Below are positions 1 through 7,726 of a stretch of DNA of 12,994 nt, one piece after another. Source of the stretch: Spirochaetaceae bacterium (GTDB taxonomy: Bacteria > Spirochaetota > Spirochaetia > Treponematales > Treponemataceae); assembly GCA_031290725.1 (NCBI GenBank), contig JAITMZ010000112.1:1-12994 (forward strand), read 5' to 3'. The notes beneath the pieces are model-generated. The model was not told the origin of the DNA, did not search any database, and saw only the letters and a program-made list of their open reading frames with translations. The first letter of the stretch is position 1. The number at the start of each line of letters is the position of its first letter. The translations under genes were made by a program, and so were the position numbers.

Positions 1-415
1 CGCTGATATCCAGGTAATCCCTGAGATTTTCCACAAACGAGTAGGCTTCCCCATTTTCCAGGGCGATTTCCCGAAAATACACGGCCTGCCGCAGGGCGCG
101 CTTACGAAGCAGGATGGCGCTTGGGGGCAGGACGGAATTCCGCATGGCCCGGGCGATAAAATCCACAGAAAACATACGATCGTCCGCCAGCTTGAACCGC
201 AGGGTTTCGGCCCCCGTATTTTTCACCGTCACGTTGACCAGGATGGGGTTATCCGCGGTGTGATCCACAAAATAGACGGCCTTATTGTAAAGTTTTATCG
301 AAACATCCACAGTTCCGTCACCCGCCGCGTTCATGTCTGCGGCGGGCAGGCCCGCTCCGTAGCTGAAGGATGAGACCAATGCGACTGCCAGGGCACACAA
401 AATAATAGGTTTCAC
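1..415 (-). CDS. Secreted hypothetical protein, 5' part only
   Basis: About 138 residues are visible before the gene leaves the window. The start is GTG at 415-413, chosen because an AGGTGGAG ribosome binding site (plus-strand 423-430) sits 7 nt upstream. A hydrophobic signal peptide follows (residues 1 to about 20, MKPIILCALAVALVSSFSYG), so the protein is probably exported. The only N-terminal Cys is at residue 7, too early and in the wrong context for a lipobox, so signal peptidase I cleavage is more likely. The mature part alternates short hydrophobic and polar stretches (DVSIKLYNKAVYF, ILVNVTVKNTGAETLRFKL), typical of an Ig-like beta sandwich. The phrases RFKLADDRMFSVDF and FVENLRDYLDI resemble, from memory, conserved secreted proteins of treponemes; no enzymatic motif is visible. 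It is transcribed divergently from ppdK. The function is unknown. Confidence 0.75.
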   Translation of the reverse strand, partial: MKPIILCALAVALVSSFSYGAGLPAADMNAAGDGTVDVSIKLYNKAVYFVDHTADNPILVNVTVKNTGAETLRFKLADDRMFSVDFIARAMRNSVLPPSAILLRKRALRQAVYFREIALENGEAYSFVENLRDYLDIS

Positions 416-456
416 GGTTTTTCTCCACCTTTATTATCGGAATAACAGGAATTTTC

Positions 457-485
457 TTGACTGTTTGCGTAAAATATGTTATACT
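457..485 (+). promoter_or_regulatory. Sigma-70-type promoter of ppdK
   Basis: TTGACT (457-462), a 17-nt spacer and TATACT (480-485) match the consensus closely. The predicted transcription start is near 492, giving a leader of about 30 nt to the ppdK ATG at 522. This placement excludes the upstream in-frame ATG at 465 as a start. The promoter lies in the 106-bp divergent spacer; no equally good promoter is visible for the minus-strand gene. Confidence 0.8.
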
Positions 486-521
486 TGGTACAAAATACTC
501 TGTGTTTTGTGGAGAAAAGGT

Positions 522-3197
522 ATGTCGACTAAACAGTTTGTTTATTTTTTCGGACAGGGAAAGGCCGAAGGCGAAGCAAAAATGAAGGATCTGCTGGGCG
601 GTAAAGGTGCCAATCTGGCGGAAATGACCAATTTGGGTATTCCGGTGCCCCCTGGTTTTACCATTTCCACCGAGGTATGCCGGCTTTTTTACGAAAAGAA
701 CCGAAAATACCCCGATGACTTGGAAAAGGCGGTGCAGGCCGGCCTGGAGCGGCTGGAAACAATGATGGGCAAAAAGCTGGGGGACGCCGATGATCCCCTG
801 CTGGTATCGGTGCGATCCGGCGCGGCGATTTCCATGCCCGGCATGATGGATACGATACTGAACCTAGGGATGAACGACCGGGCCGTGGAGGGCCTCACCG
901 TCCGCACCGGCAATCCGCGCTTTGCCTGGGACGCCTACCGCCGGTTCATCCAGATGTTCGGCGATGTGGCCATGGGGGTGCCTTCCCGGGAGTTTGAGGC
1001 GGCACTGAGCGCCATCAAGTCTCTGAAGGGGGCCATCCTGGATACGGAGCTGGACGCCATGGACCTGCAAACCCTGGTGGCCATGTACAAAATGATCTAC
1101 AAGCGGCACACCAAAAGCGACTTCCCCCAAGACCCCACGGTGCAGCTTTGGGGGGCGATCAACGCGGTCTTCGGCTCCTGGATGAACGAACGGGCCATCA
1201 AATACCGGGGATTGAACCACATCAAGGGCCTGGCGGGCACGGCGGTGAACGTTCAATCCATGGTTTTCGGCAACTTCGGCGAAGATTCGGGTACCGGTGT
1301 GTGTTTTACCCGGGACCCTTCCACCGGTGAAAATCAGTTCTACGGCGAATATCTCATGAATGCCCAGGGCGAGGACGTGGTGGCCGGGATTCGCACCCCG
1401 GAGAAGCTGTCCACCCTGGCGGACAGGAATGCCCAGGTGTACGAGCAGTTGGTGGCTATCCGTGCCCAGCTTGAGCAGCATTATCGGGATATGCAGGACA
1501 TGGAATTCACCGTCCAGCAGGGCACACTGTACCTCCTGCAGACCCGGGGAGGAAAACGCACAGGTTATGCGGCGGTGAAGTGCGCCATCGACATGGTGGG
1601 CGAAAAGCTAATCACCAAGGAAGAGGCGGTGATGCGGGTTACCCCGGAGCACATCGACCAATTGCTGCACCCCATGATCGACCCTGGGCTGCTTAAAAAG
1701 ACCAAGCCCCTCACCAAGGGCTTGAATGCGTCGCCGGGAGCCGCCGCGGGGATCATCGTGTTTTCCGCGCGGGAGGCCGAGATGGAGGTGAATAAAGGCC
1801 AGAAAGTGGTGCTGGTGCGCCAGGAGACCAGCCCGGAGGATATCAGCGGCATGGCGGTGGCGGAGGGCATCCTCACTTCCACAGGGGGCATGACCAGCCA
1901 TGCGGCGGTGGTAGCCCGCGGCATGGGTACCCCCTGCGTGTCCGGTGCCAATGAAGTGGTCTTCGGCGGTGACGGTCTCACTATCGGCGGCCAGCCCTTC
2001 AACCGGGGCGACCCCATCACCGTGGACGGAACCACCGGCTGTGTATATCCGGGGATTCTGCCCCTGATCGCTCCACAGAAGATCACCGGCTACCTGTCCA
2101 CCTTCCTGGGCTGGTGCGACGAAATTTGCGGGACATCGAAGCGGGGCAGCGTGAAGGACTTTAAGGTGCGGGCCAATGCGGACCAGCCCGTGGATGCCCG
2201 CCGGGCATTTGAATTTGGTGCCGACGGCATCGGTCTGTGCCGCACGGAGCACATGTTCTTCGATCCGCAAAAGCTGATTCACTTTCGGGCCATGATCGTG
2301 TCCGCCACCACGGAGCAGCGGAACGCCGCATTGGAAAACATCATTCCCTTGCAGCAAAAGGATTTTTTCGGTATATTTCAGGCAATGAACGGCAAACCCG
2401 TCACCATCCGCCTGCTGGACCCGCCGCTCCACGAGTTTATTCCCCACAGTTTGCTGGAGATTGAAGAACTGGCCGGTTACCTGCAGGTGCCCGTAGAAGC
2501 CCTGAAGCCCAGGCTGGAGGCGCTTCACGAGGTGAACCCCATGCTGGGCCACCGGGGCTGCCGTCTGGCCGTCACCTGGCCTGAAATATACAACATCCAG
2601 GTGAAGGCGATTTCTCTGGCCGCCGCAGAGTGCATCCGGCAGAAGATTCCGGTGCATCCGGAGGTCATGATCCCCATCGTGTGCGACCCCCACGAGATCG
2701 AGATCATCCGCAAGGACACGGAAGCGGTGATGAAACAGGTGTTCCACGAACAGAACATCGACTTCAGTATCCGCATCGGTACCATGATCGAAGTGCCCCG
2801 GGCGGCGCTTTTAGCGGGGAAGATCGCCGAATTCGCGGATTTCTTCAGCTTCGGCACCAATGACCTTACCCAAATGACCTTCGCCTTCAGCCGGGACGAC
2901 GCGGGTAAATTCATGTCGGCCTACCTGTCAAAAAACATCCTGGAGAACGACCCCTTCAAGACCCTGGATGAAGACGGCGTGGGGGCGCTCATCGCCATGG
3001 CCTGTGACCAGGCCCGGAAGGTGAAGCCTGACCTGAAGCTGGGTATCTGCGGAGAACACGGGGGGGATCCCGCTACCATCGACTTCTGTTACCGCATGGG
3101 GTTAAACTATGTATCCTGCTCGCCCTACCGGGTACCCATCGCACGGCTTGCTGCGGCTCAGGCGGTGTTACGAAATCCCGGTGCGAAAGCCGCATGA
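522..3197 (+). CDS. ppdK: Pyruvate, phosphate dikinase
   Basis: This 891-residue enzyme interconverts PEP + AMP + PPi and pyruvate + ATP + Pi in the cytoplasm. In anaerobes with PPi-based glycolysis it usually makes pyruvate and ATP. Domains follow the family order: N-terminal nucleotide-binding domain with GGKGANLAEM near residue 27 and a conserved SVRSGAAISMPGMMDT segment; central phosphohistidine domain with GGMTSHAAVVARGMG, catalytic His460; C-terminal PEP/pyruvate TIM barrel with GADGIGLCRTEHMF, SFGTNDLTQMTF and GICGEHGGDP, catalytic Cys843. Length is normal. The ATG at 522 is preferred over the in-frame ATG at 465 because GGAG (511-514) sits 7 nt upstream, the promoter predicts transcription from about 492, and the family N-terminus begins here. 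The stop overlaps the ribF start (ATGA), so it is first gene of a long operon. No disruption is seen. Confidence 0.97.
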   Translation: MSTKQFVYFFGQGKAEGEAKMKDLLGGKGANLAEMTNLGIPVPPGFTISTEVCRLFYEKNRKYPDDLEKAVQAGLERLETMMGKKLGDADDPLLVSVRSGAAISMPGMMDTILNLGMNDRAVEGLTVRTGNPRFAWDAYRRFIQMFGDVAMGVPSREFEAALSAIKSLKGAILDTELDAMDLQTLVAMYKMIYKRHTKSDFPQDPTVQLWGAINAVFGSWMNERAIKYRGLNHIKGLAGTAVNVQSMVFGNFGEDSGTGVCFTRDPSTGENQFYGEYLMNAQGEDVVAGIRTPEKLSTLADRNAQVYEQLVAIRAQLEQHYRDMQDMEFTVQQGTLYLLQTRGGKRTGYAAVKCAIDMVGEKLITKEEAVMRVTPEHIDQLLHPMIDPGLLKKTKPLTKGLNASPGAAAGIIVFSAREAEMEVNKGQKVVLVRQETSPEDISGMAVAEGILTSTGGMTSHAAVVARGMGTPCVSGANEVVFGGDGLTIGGQPFNRGDPITVDGTTGCVYPGILPLIAPQKITGYLSTFLGWCDEICGTSKRGSVKDFKVRANADQPVDARRAFEFGADGIGLCRTEHMFFDPQKLIHFRAMIVSATTEQRNAALENIIPLQQKDFFGIFQAMNGKPVTIRLLDPPLHEFIPHSLLEIEELAGYLQVPVEALKPRLEALHEVNPMLGHRGCRLAVTWPEIYNIQVKAISLAAAECIRQKIPVHPEVMIPIVCDPHEIEIIRKDTEAVMKQVFHEQNIDFSIRIGTMIEVPRAALLAGKIAEFADFFSFGTNDLTQMTFAFSRDDAGKFMSAYLSKNILENDPFKTLDEDGVGALIAMACDQARKVKPDLKLGICGEHGGDPATIDFCYRMGLNYVSCSPYRVPIARLAAAQAVLRNPGAKAA

Positions 3198-3814
3198 CCG
3201 TGTATTCTTGGGATGACGTGACTCAGATGCGCGTTCCCTGGCGGGAATTTGCCCCCCAGGGAACGGCTCTCACGGTGGGCAGCTTCGACGGTCCCCACCG
3301 GGGTCACACTGCAATTTTTGACCAGATTCTCGCCCGCCGCCGCCCGCCGCCTTCCGACCCGGCGCAAAGCTCGCTGATCCCCGGGGTTGTCACCTTCGCC
3401 AGACCCCCGGCGGCGCTCTACGAAGGGGCTTTGTTCCCCGGAATGGTCTGTACATTGGAAAATCGTTTAAAATTTTTTCAACAAAAGGGCTTTGTTTTCA
3501 CAATTCTTATTGACTTTTCTGAAAAATTTGCTACAATAGATGGAGGCGTTTTTTTGTCCGCCCTGGTCCAAAACTGCGGTATGCGTTTTTTGGCGGAGAG
3601 CACGGATTTTCGCTTGGGCTACCGGGGTGCCTTTGACGTTCCGGCTATCCGGGATGCATCGCTCAGACTGGGGTTTCAGTTCATGGTGGTGCCACCGGTG
3701 ATGCATGGGAGCGGGCGGATAAGCTCCTCACGGATGCGTCAGGCGATTTTAGCGGGTGATTTTGAGCTGGCCGGAGCCATGCTGGGCCGCCCCAGCGAAC
3801 ACAGGTTACTATAG
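3194..3814 (+). CDS. ribF: FMN adenylyltransferase (FAD synthetase), single-domain RibF without riboflavin kinase
   Basis: The 206-residue protein matches only the N-terminal half of bifunctional RibF, which transfers AMP from ATP to FMN to give FAD. The nucleotidyltransferase motif GSFDGPHRGH (residues 29-38, HxGH at 35-38) and the SSRMRQAILAGDFELAGAMLG signature near the C-terminus are intact. Normal RibF is about 300 residues and continues from LGRP into a riboflavin kinase domain with a PTxN motif. Here the protein ends eight residues after that junction at TAG (3812-3814). Only 22 nt separate it from rpsO, leaving no room for a frameshifted kinase remnant. The start overlaps the ppdK stop by ATGA with no good ribosome binding site, suggesting coupled translation. 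Bases 3455-3560 are unusually AT-rich and contain a promoter. Monofunctional FAD synthesis is an inference from the missing domain. Confidence 0.85.
   Translation: MTVYSWDDVTQMRVPWREFAPQGTALTVGSFDGPHRGHTAIFDQILARRRPPPSDPAQSSLIPGVVTFARPPAALYEGALFPGMVCTLENRLKFFQQKGFVFTILIDFSEKFATIDGGVFLSALVQNCGMRFLAESTDFRLGYRGAFDVPAIRDASLRLGFQFMVVPPVMHGSGRISSSRMRQAILAGDFELAGAMLGRPSEHRLL
3510..3537 (+). promoter_or_regulatory. Internal promoter within ribF, probably for rpsO-pnp
   Basis: TTGACT (3510-3515), a 16-nt spacer and TACAAT (3532-3537) lie inside the ribF reading frame. The -35 hexamer is identical to that of the ppdK promoter. The surrounding 100 bp are much more AT-rich than the rest of ribF, using codons such as ACA, ATA and TTA that are uncommon nearby, as if the DNA signal constrained codon choice. 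The predicted start near 3544 would give a leader of roughly 290 nt to rpsO. Confidence 0.6.
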
Positions 3815-3836
3815 ATTTTATATATAAGGAGTAAGT

Positions 3837-4106
3837 ATGGCACTTACAAAAGAGTTATCTGCCGCCGCAATCAACAAATACGGCGCAAACGGTAGGGATA
3901 CCGGAAACACAAAAGTTCAGGTCGCTCTGCTGACCGAACGGATTAACCAACTCACCGCGCACTGTAAGACCTTCAAGAAGGACAAAAGCGCCTCCCGTGG
4001 GTTAATCAAGCTGGTGGGGCAGCGTCGGAGTCTGCTCAAGTATTTGCAGCGCCGGGACATTGACTTGTACCGTACGTTTATCAAAGAAGTGGGTCTCAGA
4101 AAATAA
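3837..4106 (+). CDS. rpsO: 30S ribosomal protein S15
   Basis: This 89-residue protein has the standard S15 length. S15 binds the central domain of 16S rRNA early in 30S assembly and forms an intersubunit bridge. Family hallmarks are visible: NTKVQVALLTERINQLTAHC in the first helices, then GLIKLVGQRRSLLKYLQRRD in the RNA-binding part, and a basic C-terminus ending in VGLRK. The ATG at 3837 is preceded by AAGGAG (3826-3831), the best ribosome binding site in this part of the operon, which fits high expression. pnp begins 9 nt after the stop, with no hairpin or terminator between them. The ribF-rpsO-pnp order is widespread in bacteria. S15 autoregulation is known in several bacteria, but nothing seen here proves it. 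Confidence 0.97.
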   Translation: MALTKELSAAAINKYGANGRDTGNTKVQVALLTERINQLTAHCKTFKKDKSASRGLIKLVGQRRSLLKYLQRRDIDLYRTFIKEVGLRK

Positions 4107-4115
4107 GGAAGTATT

Positions 4116-6212
4116 ATGATACAAAGAGTTACCTATAGAATTGGCGACGACGACCTGGTACTGGAAACCGGCAGGCTGGCTAAACAGGCCAATGGCGCGG
4201 TATACGCCCAGTACGCCGGTTCCGCGGTGATCGCCACAGTCTGCGCATCCGACAGCGTCCAGGAAGGGCTGGACTATGTGCCCCTCACGCTGGAATACAA
4301 CGAAAAATACTACGCCGCGGGCAAAATCCCCGGGGGCTTTATCAAGCGCGAGGGCAGGCCCAAGGACAAAGAAATCCTGGTGTCCCGCCTGATAGACCGT
4401 CCCATGCGCCCCCTGTTCGACATCGCCTTTGGCCGGGACATCCAGGTGGTGCCCACCTGCGTGTCCTCTGACCAGATCAACCCGCCGGACATTCTGGCAA
4501 TAATCGCCGCATCCGCCGCGGTACACGTTTCGGACATACCCTTCGGCGGGCCCATCGCCGGGGTACGTATCGGCTATCTGGAGGGTAACTACATCGTGAA
4601 TCCCACCTACGACCAGATTGAACGGGGTGCCATGGAGATCGTGGTGGCGGGCACTGCCCAGGGTTTCACCATGGTGGAAGGAGGGGCCGCCGAAGTCTCC
4701 GAGGAGGTGATGTTGGGCGCCTTGGAAAAGGCCGAGGAATTCATCAAGGCCATGTGTAAACTGCAAGAAGACCTCCGGAAGCTCGCGGGCAAGGAAAAAC
4801 TGCCCCTGGCGCCGTTGAAGGCGGAGCTGGAGCACCGGGACGCGATTGAAAAGGCGGCTTATCCGCAGATGGAAACGGCCTGCTTTGTGAAGGGTAAAAA
4901 AGAACGGCACGATGCGATTCACGCCGTGAAGTCCGCCCTGGCTGTGGAATATGCTGCCCAGCTTGCGGACGAGGTGCAGAAAAAACTCTTTGGCGCCCTG
5001 TTTGAGGACATGGAATACCGAATTTTGCGAAAGGCGATTTTGGAAAAGGATCTGCGGGTGGACGGTCGGGGCACCGAGGACATCCGCCCCATCACCTGCG
5101 ATATCAACGTGCTGCCCCGGCCCCACGGCTCGGCGGTATTCACCCGGGGCGAAACCCAGGCGCTGGCGGTCTGCACCCTGGGTACGGCCATGGACGAGCA
5201 GGTCTTCGACGACATCGCCGGTGACCGGCGGGAACATTTCATTCTGCACTACAACTTCCCGCCCTATTCGGTGGGCGAAGTGGGCCGCATGGGCACGGGC
5301 CGCCGGGAAATCGGGCACGGTAATTTAGCCCGCCGCTCCCTGGAGCCAATGGTGCCCAGCCGTGAGCGGTTTCCCTACACGGTGCGGGTGGTGTCGGAAA
5401 TCCTGGAGTCCAACGGTTCGTCTTCCATGGCGTCTATCTGCGGCGGCACCTTATGTATGCTCGCGGCCGGTGTGCCCATGAAAAAGAGCGTGGCGGGAAT
5501 AGCCATGGGACTGATCACCGAGGGTGACACGTACGAGCGCTACGCCGTCCTGTCGGACATTTTGGGCGAGGAAGACCACTTGGGTGACATGGACTTTAAG
5601 GTGGCAGGCACCGCAGAAGGCATCACGGGATTCCAGATGGACATCAAGATCGCCGGGGTCACCAGGGAGATCATGCGGAAAGCCCTGGATCAGGCAAAAC
5701 GCGGTCGGCTGCACATCCTGGGGATCATGAACAAGGCCATCAGCGCCCCCGCCCCTGAGGTGAGCCAGTACGCACCCAAGATCGAGTCCCTGAAGATCGA
5801 CATCGACAAGATCGGCGCCCTGATCGGCCCCGGCGGCAAAAACGTGAAGGGCATTTCCGCACAGTTCAGCGTCACCATCAACACCGAGGACGACGGCACG
5901 GTGACCATCTACGGCAAGACCTCCGCAGCCACCGACGGCGCTTTGGCGGCGGTGCGGGCCATCGTGGAAGACCCAAAGCCCGGCACGGTGTATAACGGCA
6001 CGGTGAAGCGCATCATGGAGTTTGGCGCCTTTGTGGAGATCCTGCCCGGCAAGGAAGGGTTGGTGCACATCTCCAAACTGTCCCGCTCCAGGGTAAACCG
6101 CGTCACCGACGTGGTTAAAGAGGGTGACAAAATTCCCGTGAAGCTGCTTGAGGTGGACAAAATGGGCCGTCTCAACCTATCATATATCGACGCAATGGAG
6201 GAAAAACGATGA
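4116..6212 (+). CDS. pnp: Polyribonucleotide nucleotidyltransferase (PNPase)
   Basis: This 698-residue trimeric enzyme degrades RNA 3' to 5' by phosphorolysis and can add tails in reverse. The domain order is complete: a first RNase PH-like core, the helical linker (about 240-310), the catalytic RNase PH core with TGRREIGHGNLARRSLEP and EEDHLGDMDFKVAGT, a KH domain with IGALIGPGGK (566-575) and an S1 domain from about 623 (GTVKRIMEFGAFVEI). Asp487, Asp493 and Lys495 correspond to the metal and catalytic residues D486, D492 and K494 of E. coli PNPase. The ATG at 4116 follows AAGGA (4105-4109), which overlaps the rpsO stop. The stop at 6210-6212 overlaps the start of the solute-binding protein gene (ATGA). 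Length and motifs are normal. Confidence 0.97.
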   Translation: MIQRVTYRIGDDDLVLETGRLAKQANGAVYAQYAGSAVIATVCASDSVQEGLDYVPLTLEYNEKYYAAGKIPGGFIKREGRPKDKEILVSRLIDRPMRPLFDIAFGRDIQVVPTCVSSDQINPPDILAIIAASAAVHVSDIPFGGPIAGVRIGYLEGNYIVNPTYDQIERGAMEIVVAGTAQGFTMVEGGAAEVSEEVMLGALEKAEEFIKAMCKLQEDLRKLAGKEKLPLAPLKAELEHRDAIEKAAYPQMETACFVKGKKERHDAIHAVKSALAVEYAAQLADEVQKKLFGALFEDMEYRILRKAILEKDLRVDGRGTEDIRPITCDINVLPRPHGSAVFTRGETQALAVCTLGTAMDEQVFDDIAGDRREHFILHYNFPPYSVGEVGRMGTGRREIGHGNLARRSLEPMVPSRERFPYTVRVVSEILESNGSSSMASICGGTLCMLAAGVPMKKSVAGIAMGLITEGDTYERYAVLSDILGEEDHLGDMDFKVAGTAEGITGFQMDIKIAGVTREIMRKALDQAKRGRLHILGIMNKAISAPAPEVSQYAPKIESLKIDIDKIGALIGPGGKNVKGISAQFSVTINTEDDGTVTIYGKTSAATDGALAAVRAIVEDPKPGTVYNGTVKRIMEFGAFVEILPGKEGLVHISKLSRSRVNRVTDVVKEGDKIPVKLLEVDKMGRLNLSYIDAMEEKR

Positions 6213-7018
6213 ACGCAAAGAAACTGTTCGCCGCCACTCTGGCGGTACTGACGCTGTCCGGCGGTGTTTTTGCCGGCGGTAACAAAGAGACCGGGGGACT
6301 CACCAAAACGCCCGGTGTACTCACCGTGGGCATGGAAATCGGCTACCCGCCCTTTGAATACTACGATGCGGACGGCAAAACACCCATCGGCTTTGACGTG
6401 CAGATGGCTAAGGCGCTGGGAGCAAAAATGGGCCTCACGGTTAAGTTTGTGGACACCGCTTGGGACGGCATCTTTGCCGGAGTCACCAAGGGGGACTACG
6501 ACTGCATCATATCGGCGGCCACCATTACCCCGGAACGGCAGGGGGCGCACAACTTCACCAGGCCCTACATCGGCAACGCACAGGCGATTGTGCTGCTCAA
6601 AGGTTCGACCCGCAAAATCGGCAAACCCGAGGATTTGGCCGGTCTGGGAGTGGCCTATCAGGAGGAAACCACCTCGGATATTTTTATGCGGAAATACGAG
6701 GAACAGGGACTCAAATTCAAGGCCTACGAGTACGAAAAAGTGATGAGCTGCTTTGACGAATTGAAACTGGGCCGGGTGGACGCTATCGTGTGCGACAGCC
6801 TAGTGGCGGTGGATTATGTGGCTTCCCCGAACAGCTCCTTCCAGATTGTCTGGCAGGGCCCGGCGGACGATTTTTTCGGAATTTGCCTGAAGAAGGGGAA
6901 CGACGCCCTCACCGCCGCCCTGGACAAAACCCTGGACGAGCTGTTCGCCGACGGTACCATGTTGAAGATATCCATGGATGTTTTTAACATGGATTTGGTA
7001 TCTGCCGCGCGCAAGTAG
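6209..7018 (+). CDS. Polar amino-acid ABC transporter, periplasmic substrate-binding protein
   Basis: This 269-residue protein belongs to the family 3 extracellular solute-binding proteins, which capture amino acids outside the inner membrane and deliver them to the permease. It has a signal peptide with probable cleavage after VFA at residue 22; there is no lipobox Cys. Family signatures follow: LTVGMEIGYPPFEYYD, then PIGFDVQMAKALGAKMG, then TAWDGIFAGVTKGDYDCI and ISAATITPERQG, which contribute to the amino-acid carboxylate site. The C-terminal lobe ends with the usual LDKTLDELFADGTMLKI helix. The ligand cannot be named from sequence alone. The ATG overlaps the pnp stop by 4 nt and has GGAGG (6197-6201) 7 nt upstream inside pnp, so translation is probably coupled to PNPase. 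The permease and ATPase genes follow directly. Confidence 0.93.
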   Translation: MNAKKLFAATLAVLTLSGGVFAGGNKETGGLTKTPGVLTVGMEIGYPPFEYYDADGKTPIGFDVQMAKALGAKMGLTVKFVDTAWDGIFAGVTKGDYDCIISAATITPERQGAHNFTRPYIGNAQAIVLLKGSTRKIGKPEDLAGLGVAYQEETTSDIFMRKYEEQGLKFKAYEYEKVMSCFDELKLGRVDAIVCDSLVAVDYVASPNSSFQIVWQGPADDFFGICLKKGNDALTAALDKTLDELFADGTMLKISMDVFNMDLVSAARK

Positions 7019-7054
7019 CTCGCTTTTCGGTGCCCCAGACGGAGGAATTGTCGT

Positions 7055-7714
7055 ATGTCCGACCTGGAAAAAATGATAACCTGGATTCCTCCGCTCCTGA
7101 CGGGCGCCCGGGTTACCATTTTACTCACCTTAACCGCGGTTTCGGCGGGGTTGGTGGGGAGTCTTTTCCTGGCCCTGGGGAAAATGTCCAAATTCAGGGC
7201 GCTGAACGGCATTTGTACCGGTTACATCTTCTTTTTTCGGGGCACGCCGTTGTTGATGCAGCTCTACTTCATCTACTATGCCCTGCCCATGATCGCCCCG
7301 GCGTTGACCATTAACGACCGGTTTACCGCGGCCTTCATCGCATTCGCGCTGAACAGTGCGGCCTATTGCGCGGAAATCATTCGGGCGGCGATACAGTCCA
7401 TCGACAAAGGGCAGTTCGAGGCGTCTCGGGCGCTGGGGATGAACTACGCCCAGACCATGCGCCAGGTGATTATCCCCCAGTCGATTCGGCGGCTGATTCC
7501 GCCGGTGGGCAACGAGTTTATCATGGTGCTTAAGGACGCTTCCCTGGTGTCAATCATCGCCCTGGTGGACATCACCAAGGCCACCCGCAATATCGAAGGG
7601 TCTACCCGGAGCGCCCTAGTGTATATCCCGGCTATGTTTTTGTACCTGGTCATCACCGCAGTATTTACCTTTGTTTTCAACCGGCTGGAAAAAAAATACT
7701 CGGTCTACGAGTGA
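7055..7714 (+). CDS. Polar amino-acid ABC transporter permease (HisM/GlnP type)
   Basis: This 219-residue inner-membrane protein is of the polar amino-acid uptake permease family and would form the translocation pore as a homodimer, since only one permease gene is present. It opens with MITWIPPLLTGARVTILLTL, typical of the family N-terminus, and has about five hydrophobic segments. FFFRGTPLLMQLYF is the characteristic family motif. The cytoplasmic coupling (EAA) loop that docks on the ATPase is visible from residue 122 (EASRALGMNYAQTMRQVIIP). The C-terminus is short and charged (NRLEKKYSVYE). The ATG is preceded by GGAGG (7041-7045) with 9-nt spacing. It lies 36 nt after the binding-protein stop and 12 nt before the ATPase start. 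Confidence 0.93.
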   Translation: MSDLEKMITWIPPLLTGARVTILLTLTAVSAGLVGSLFLALGKMSKFRALNGICTGYIFFFRGTPLLMQLYFIYYALPMIAPALTINDRFTAAFIAFALNSAAYCAEIIRAAIQSIDKGQFEASRALGMNYAQTMRQVIIPQSIRRLIPPVGNEFIMVLKDASLVSIIALVDITKATRNIEGSTRSALVYIPAMFLYLVITAVFTFVFNRLEKKYSVYE

Positions 7715-7726
7715 GGGAGCCGAAGT

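Noticed and set aside
465..521. In-frame ATG at 465 as the ppdK start
   Set aside because: It lies between the -35 and -10 of a near-consensus promoter, upstream of the predicted transcription start, and has no ribosome binding site; the ATG at 522 has one and fits the family N-terminus.
4060..4065. TTGACT inside rpsO as a -35 for pnp
   Set aside because: No -10 like sequence occurs 16-18 nt downstream (the bases there read AAAGAA).
4002..5318. Long open frame on the minus strand opposite rpsO and pnp
   Set aside because: It is a GC-rich shadow of pnp, with no ribosome binding site or recognisable protein; similar antisense frames opposite ppdK and mutS were dropped for the same reason.
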